Shown: positions 5,506 to 8,215 of the stretch, piece by piece | Layout of the letters: every line of letters begins with the position of its first letter | How positions within the stretch are numbered: position 1 is the stretch's first letter | DNA from: an uncultured Bacilli bacterium | GTDB lineage: Bacteria > Bacillota_I > Bacilli_A > RF39 > UBA660 | Reading direction: 5' to 3' | Length of the DNA stretch: 8,215 nucleotides | Assembly: GCA_949025205.1 (NCBI GenBank) | Contig: CARMXJ010000051.1 | Location: forward strand, 1 to 8,215 | Position numbers and translations under genes: made by a program | Notes under the pieces: generated by a model | What the model was told of the DNA's origin: nothing | Seen by the model: only the letters and a program-made list of their open reading frames with translations | Database searches by the model: none

Positions 5506-8049
5506 TTATTTCTTTTTTATTAATTCTTTTAATTCATATAATTTGTTGATGGCCTCGATAGGTGTCATATATACTGGGTCAACGTTTTCTAAAAATTCTT
5601 TTATAGGGTCCACTTCTTTCTTCTCTTTAAAGACCATTTCTAATTGAACATTTTCTTCTTTGTTCTTTTTCTTTTCTTGACTTTCGTAAAACGATAGGAT
5701 TTCACTTGCTCGTTTGGTTAGTTCTTCTGGCATACCTGCGAGTTTCGCCACATGAATACCGTAAGATTTATCAACTGCCCCACTTTTAATTTTATGCAAA
5801 AAGGTAATCACCCCATTTTCTTCATGAGCTGATACATGAATGTTTTTGATGTTTGGCATTTCTTTTTCTAAAGAGGTAAGTTCATGGTAGTGGGTTGAGA
5901 ATAACGTTTTGCATTTAATATTTTTATTTACGTATTCTAATATGGCTTGGGCAAGGCTCATACCATCGTAAGTGGCGGTTCCTCTTCCTAATTCATCAAA
6001 GAGAATTAAAGAATCTTCTGTAGCGTTTAAAATGGCATTTCTTGCTTCGTTCATTTCCACCATAAAGGTAGATTCTCCACTTACTAAATCATCACTTGCT
6101 CCAATACGGGTAAATATTTTATCCATAACGGGAATATTTGCGCTTACAGCTGGTACAAATGAACCCATTTGGGCCATTATAAGTATAATCGCTAGCTGAC
6201 GCATGTAAGTGGATTTCCCGCTCATGTTTGGTCCTGTAATTAAAAGTGTATTGGTTTCTTTGTTCATTAGGCAATCGTTTGCTACATACGTATTGTTGCT
6301 TACCTTTTTTATAACAGGATGAAAACCTTCTTTGATATCAATTGTATGGGTATCATTTAACTGTGGCCTTACTAAATTATATTCTTCTGCACAAACAGCT
6401 AGACTTGCAATGGCATCTAATTCACTTATAATTTCTGCTGTATCTTTTAAAGCAATCAATTGTTTTTTTATCGTTTCTTTGATTTCCATAAACAAGTTGT
6501 ATTCAAGTTCTATTATTTTTTCTTCGGCATTTAAAATCAGAGCTTCTTTTTCTTTTAGCTCGGGTGAAATAAACCGTTCACAGTTGGTAAGAGTTTGTCT
6601 GCGTTCCCAATTTAGATCAGCAGGTATTTCTTTTACTGCTCCTTTGCTTACTTCAATGTAATAACCAAATACCCGGTTGTAGCCTACTTTAAGTGTTTTT
6701 ATCCCTGTACTTTCTTTTAATTTGGCTTCAAAATCCGCAATGAAAGTTTTACCACCACTTCTAATTTCTTTTAATTCGTCTAGTTCTTCGTTATATCCTT
6801 CTTTGATTAGAAAACCTTCTTTTAAAGTAACTGGAGGATTTTCATATATTGCTTTTTCTAATAATTCGTATAAGTCTAGGTGTTCGTTTATTTTGTAATC
6901 GAAATGCAGTACTTCTACTTTTTCTTTAATGGTTGGCAAAACTTTTAGACTGTTTTTTAGTTGCAAAAGGTCTCTTGCATTTACCGAGTTACAAGCAATT
7001 TTCCCACAAAGGCGTTCGATGTCGTATATTTCATACAAGCACTCACGAAGTTCATCTTTGGTTATAAAATTGTTATTTAGTTCGATAATTTTATCAAAGC
7101 GTTCGTTAATTTTTTCTTTGTCTTTTAAAGGATGCATCAAATAGTCTTTTAGTTTCCGACTTCCCATACTGGTTTTGGTTTTATCTAAAAGCCAAATAAG
7201 AGAATAGGTTCGTTCTTTTAGTCTTAAAGTTTCTACTAATTCTAAGTTACGAATGGTATGGGTATCCATTTCTAAGTAGTCATCTTTATTTATAACGTTT
7301 ACTTGTTTGATGTGCGATACATCTTTTAACTCACGAACAATCAGATAATAAAGTAAATGTTTAATTCCTTCTTTAAAACGGATATCTTCTACACTCTCTA
7401 TTAAATTTTCGTATCCTTCTTTTATAAAATCTTCTGAAATGGATACTTCAATACCATAGTTTCCTTTTAAAATACCAATCAGCTCTGTATCTACATTGTC
7501 TTTTAATAGAACTTCTTTGATTTTTAAATTTAAGATTTCGTTTAAAAGCTTTTCTTTTTTGTGCTCTACATTCATGATGTTTAAACTTCCGGTTGAAATA
7601 TCTGCATAACATAAAACGTAGACAAATGAAAAGTCTAGAATACTTGCAATGTAGTTGTTGTCATGTTCACTTAAAAGTTCTGAATCGATAATAGTGCCTT
7701 TTGATACAACTTGAACAACTCCTCTTTTGACCATTCCTTTTGTGTTTTTTGGGTCTTCTAATTGCTCACAAATTGCTACTTTGTATCCTTTATTTACTAA
7801 TTTTTCAATATAAGGTTTTACAGAATGAAAAGGAACCCCACACATTGGAATTCTTTCTTCTAACCCTGCATTTTTACTGGTTAATGTTAATTCCAGTTCA
7901 CGAGAAGCGGTTTCGCCATCTTCAAAAAAGAGTTCATAAAAATCTCCTAAACGAAAAAATAAAAGTTCTTCTTGGTATTCTTCTTTTATATCATAATATT
8001 GTCGCATTCCTGGACTTAATTTTTCTTTGTCTACTTCACAACGTTTCAT
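5506..8049 (-). CDS. mutS: DNA mismatch repair ATPase MutS
   Basis: MutS scans DNA as a dimer, binds mismatches and small loops, and on ATP binding becomes a sliding clamp that recruits MutL. The 847-residue product is full length. The mismatch-reading Phe-X-Glu is in GDFYELF (Phe37, Glu39), followed by the connector, lever and clamp domains. The ATPase domain has Walker A GPNMSGKST (606-614), the signature GESTFMVEM (658-666), Walker B ILFDELGRGT (682-691, with Asp685 and Glu686) and STHYHEL (718-724). A charged linker holds QLEMVF (802-807), which fits the QLxLxF beta-clamp-binding pattern, and the C-terminal tetramerisation-type helix pair ends the protein. A GTG four codons upstream (8061) is open, but it lies inside the ribosome binding site AAAGGTGG, eight bases before the ATG chosen here. 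It is the first gene of a two-gene operon. Confidence 0.97.
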   Translation of the reverse strand: MKRCEVDKEKLSPGMRQYYDIKEEYQEELLFFRLGDFYELFFEDGETASRELELTLTSKNAGLEERIPMCGVPFHSVKPYIEKLVNKGYKVAICEQLEDPKNTKGMVKRGVVQVVSKGTIIDSELLSEHDNNYIASILDFSFVYVLCYADISTGSLNIMNVEHKKEKLLNEILNLKIKEVLLKDNVDTELIGILKGNYGIEVSISEDFIKEGYENLIESVEDIRFKEGIKHLLYYLIVRELKDVSHIKQVNVINKDDYLEMDTHTIRNLELVETLRLKERTYSLIWLLDKTKTSMGSRKLKDYLMHPLKDKEKINERFDKIIELNNNFITKDELRECLYEIYDIERLCGKIACNSVNARDLLQLKNSLKVLPTIKEKVEVLHFDYKINEHLDLYELLEKAIYENPPVTLKEGFLIKEGYNEELDELKEIRSGGKTFIADFEAKLKESTGIKTLKVGYNRVFGYYIEVSKGAVKEIPADLNWERRQTLTNCERFISPELKEKEALILNAEEKIIELEYNLFMEIKETIKKQLIALKDTAEIISELDAIASLAVCAEEYNLVRPQLNDTHTIDIKEGFHPVIKKVSNNTYVANDCLMNKETNTLLITGPNMSGKSTYMRQLAIILIMAQMGSFVPAVSANIPVMDKIFTRIGASDDLVSGESTFMVEMNEARNAILNATEDSLILFDELGRGTATYDGMSLAQAILEYVNKNIKCKTLFSTHYHELTSLEKEMPNIKNIHVSAHEENGVITFLHKIKSGAVDKSYGIHVAKLAGMPEELTKRASEILSFYESQEKKKNKEENVQLEMVFKEKKEVDPIKEFLENVDPVYMTPIEAINKLYELKELIKKK

Positions 8050-8057
8050 TAATCTTT

Positions 8058-8065
8058 CCACCTTT
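8058..8065 (-). promoter_or_regulatory. Ribosome binding site that fixes the mutS start
   Basis: The minus strand reads AAAGGTGG, ending eight bases before the ATG at 8049. The alternative GTG at 8061 is part of this site, so it cannot use it. This favours the 847-residue product. Confidence 0.75.
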
Positions 8066-8069
8066 GGGT

Positions 8070-8078
8070 ATTATATCA
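8070..8078 (-). promoter_or_regulatory. Extended -10 promoter of the mutS operon
   Basis: TGATATAAT on the minus strand is identical to the nusB promoter core. Upstream there is only a T-rich stretch with a poor -35 candidate (TTCTTT, 8093-8098). Transcription should begin near 8063, leaving a leader of roughly 14 bases that holds little more than the ribosome binding site. Confidence 0.65.
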
Positions 8079-8160
8079 TTTTTAAAAAAGAAAAAGAAGT
8101 GGGTTGCTTCAAAAATATTTTTCTTATTGTAACAGTTCAGACTTGAGGACATAGAAAAAT

Positions 8161-8213
8161 GGGGGCTGTCCGGAAATTAAATGATTAATTTCTAGACAGT
8201 CTCTTTTCTTTTT
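8161..8213 (+). terminator. Strong orphan hairpin with plus-strand T-tract
   Basis: A 17-position stem (8164-8180 with 8185-8201) has a 4-base loop ATGA, one mismatch and two G-U pairs when read as plus-strand RNA, and can be extended by three further pairs. TTTTCTTTTT follows on the plus strand. Pairing and T-tract both favour plus-strand use, yet no plus-strand gene ends here. Read on the minus strand it has two mismatches and only ATTTTT after a C run, but it could still end the gene that precedes mutS beyond the window. It may also be the end of a lost insertion sequence. Confidence 0.6.
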
Positions 8214-8215
8214 GC

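Noticed and set aside
8050..8061. Upstream GTG start for mutS
   Set aside because: The GTG lies within the ribosome binding site that serves the ATG at 8049, and the family pattern does not need the extra residues.
7740..8132. 130-codon open frame on the plus strand
   Set aside because: It lies almost wholly antisense to the conserved N-terminal domain of mutS and has a low-complexity composition typical of a reverse-strand shadow.

Overview
The window is an AT-rich, densely packed stretch of a bacterial chromosome. All seven protein-coding genes lie on the minus strand. Strong AGGAG-type ribosome binding sites, TATAAT-type promoters, the nusB-xseA-xseB order and A/T-rich codon use point to a low-GC Gram-positive, probably a Bacilli/Erysipelotrichia or RF39-like gut lineage; the exact placement is inference. 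Genes end at TGA, TAA and TAG at the lengths expected for their families, so TGA is not read as tryptophan.

Read in the direction of transcription (high to low coordinates), the window opens with an orphan hairpin plus T-tract (8161-8213). A mutS operon follows: an extended -10 promoter, mutS (mismatch repair), and a 229-residue protein I do not recognise, closed by a clear rho-independent terminator (4771-4795). The second operon starts from a promoter with the same 10-base core. It encodes nusB (transcription antitermination), xseA and xseB (the two exonuclease VII subunits, overlapping by 13 bp) and proS (prolyl-tRNA synthetase of the archaeal/eukaryote-like type with a C-terminal zinc-binding domain). 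Spacing is tight, and the proS ribosome binding site begins in the xseB stop codon.

The accessory part is at the low-coordinate end. After proS there is no visible terminator but a new promoter and a 245-residue protein with two membrane segments between coiled coils. Beyond it, at 268-390, lies a decayed second copy of the 3' end of proS, about 92% identical to the real one and ending where proS ends. The membrane-protein gene therefore sits between two copies of the proS 3' end. This suggests an insertion at, or a duplication of, the end of proS. Two hairpins of opposite orientation at 97-193 look like back-to-back terminators, and the minus-strand one may be the original terminator of the proS operon.

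Bases 1-525 contain no credible protein gene. The housekeeping part is ordinary. The proS duplication with its cargo gene and the unknown partner of mutS are the parts worth a second look.
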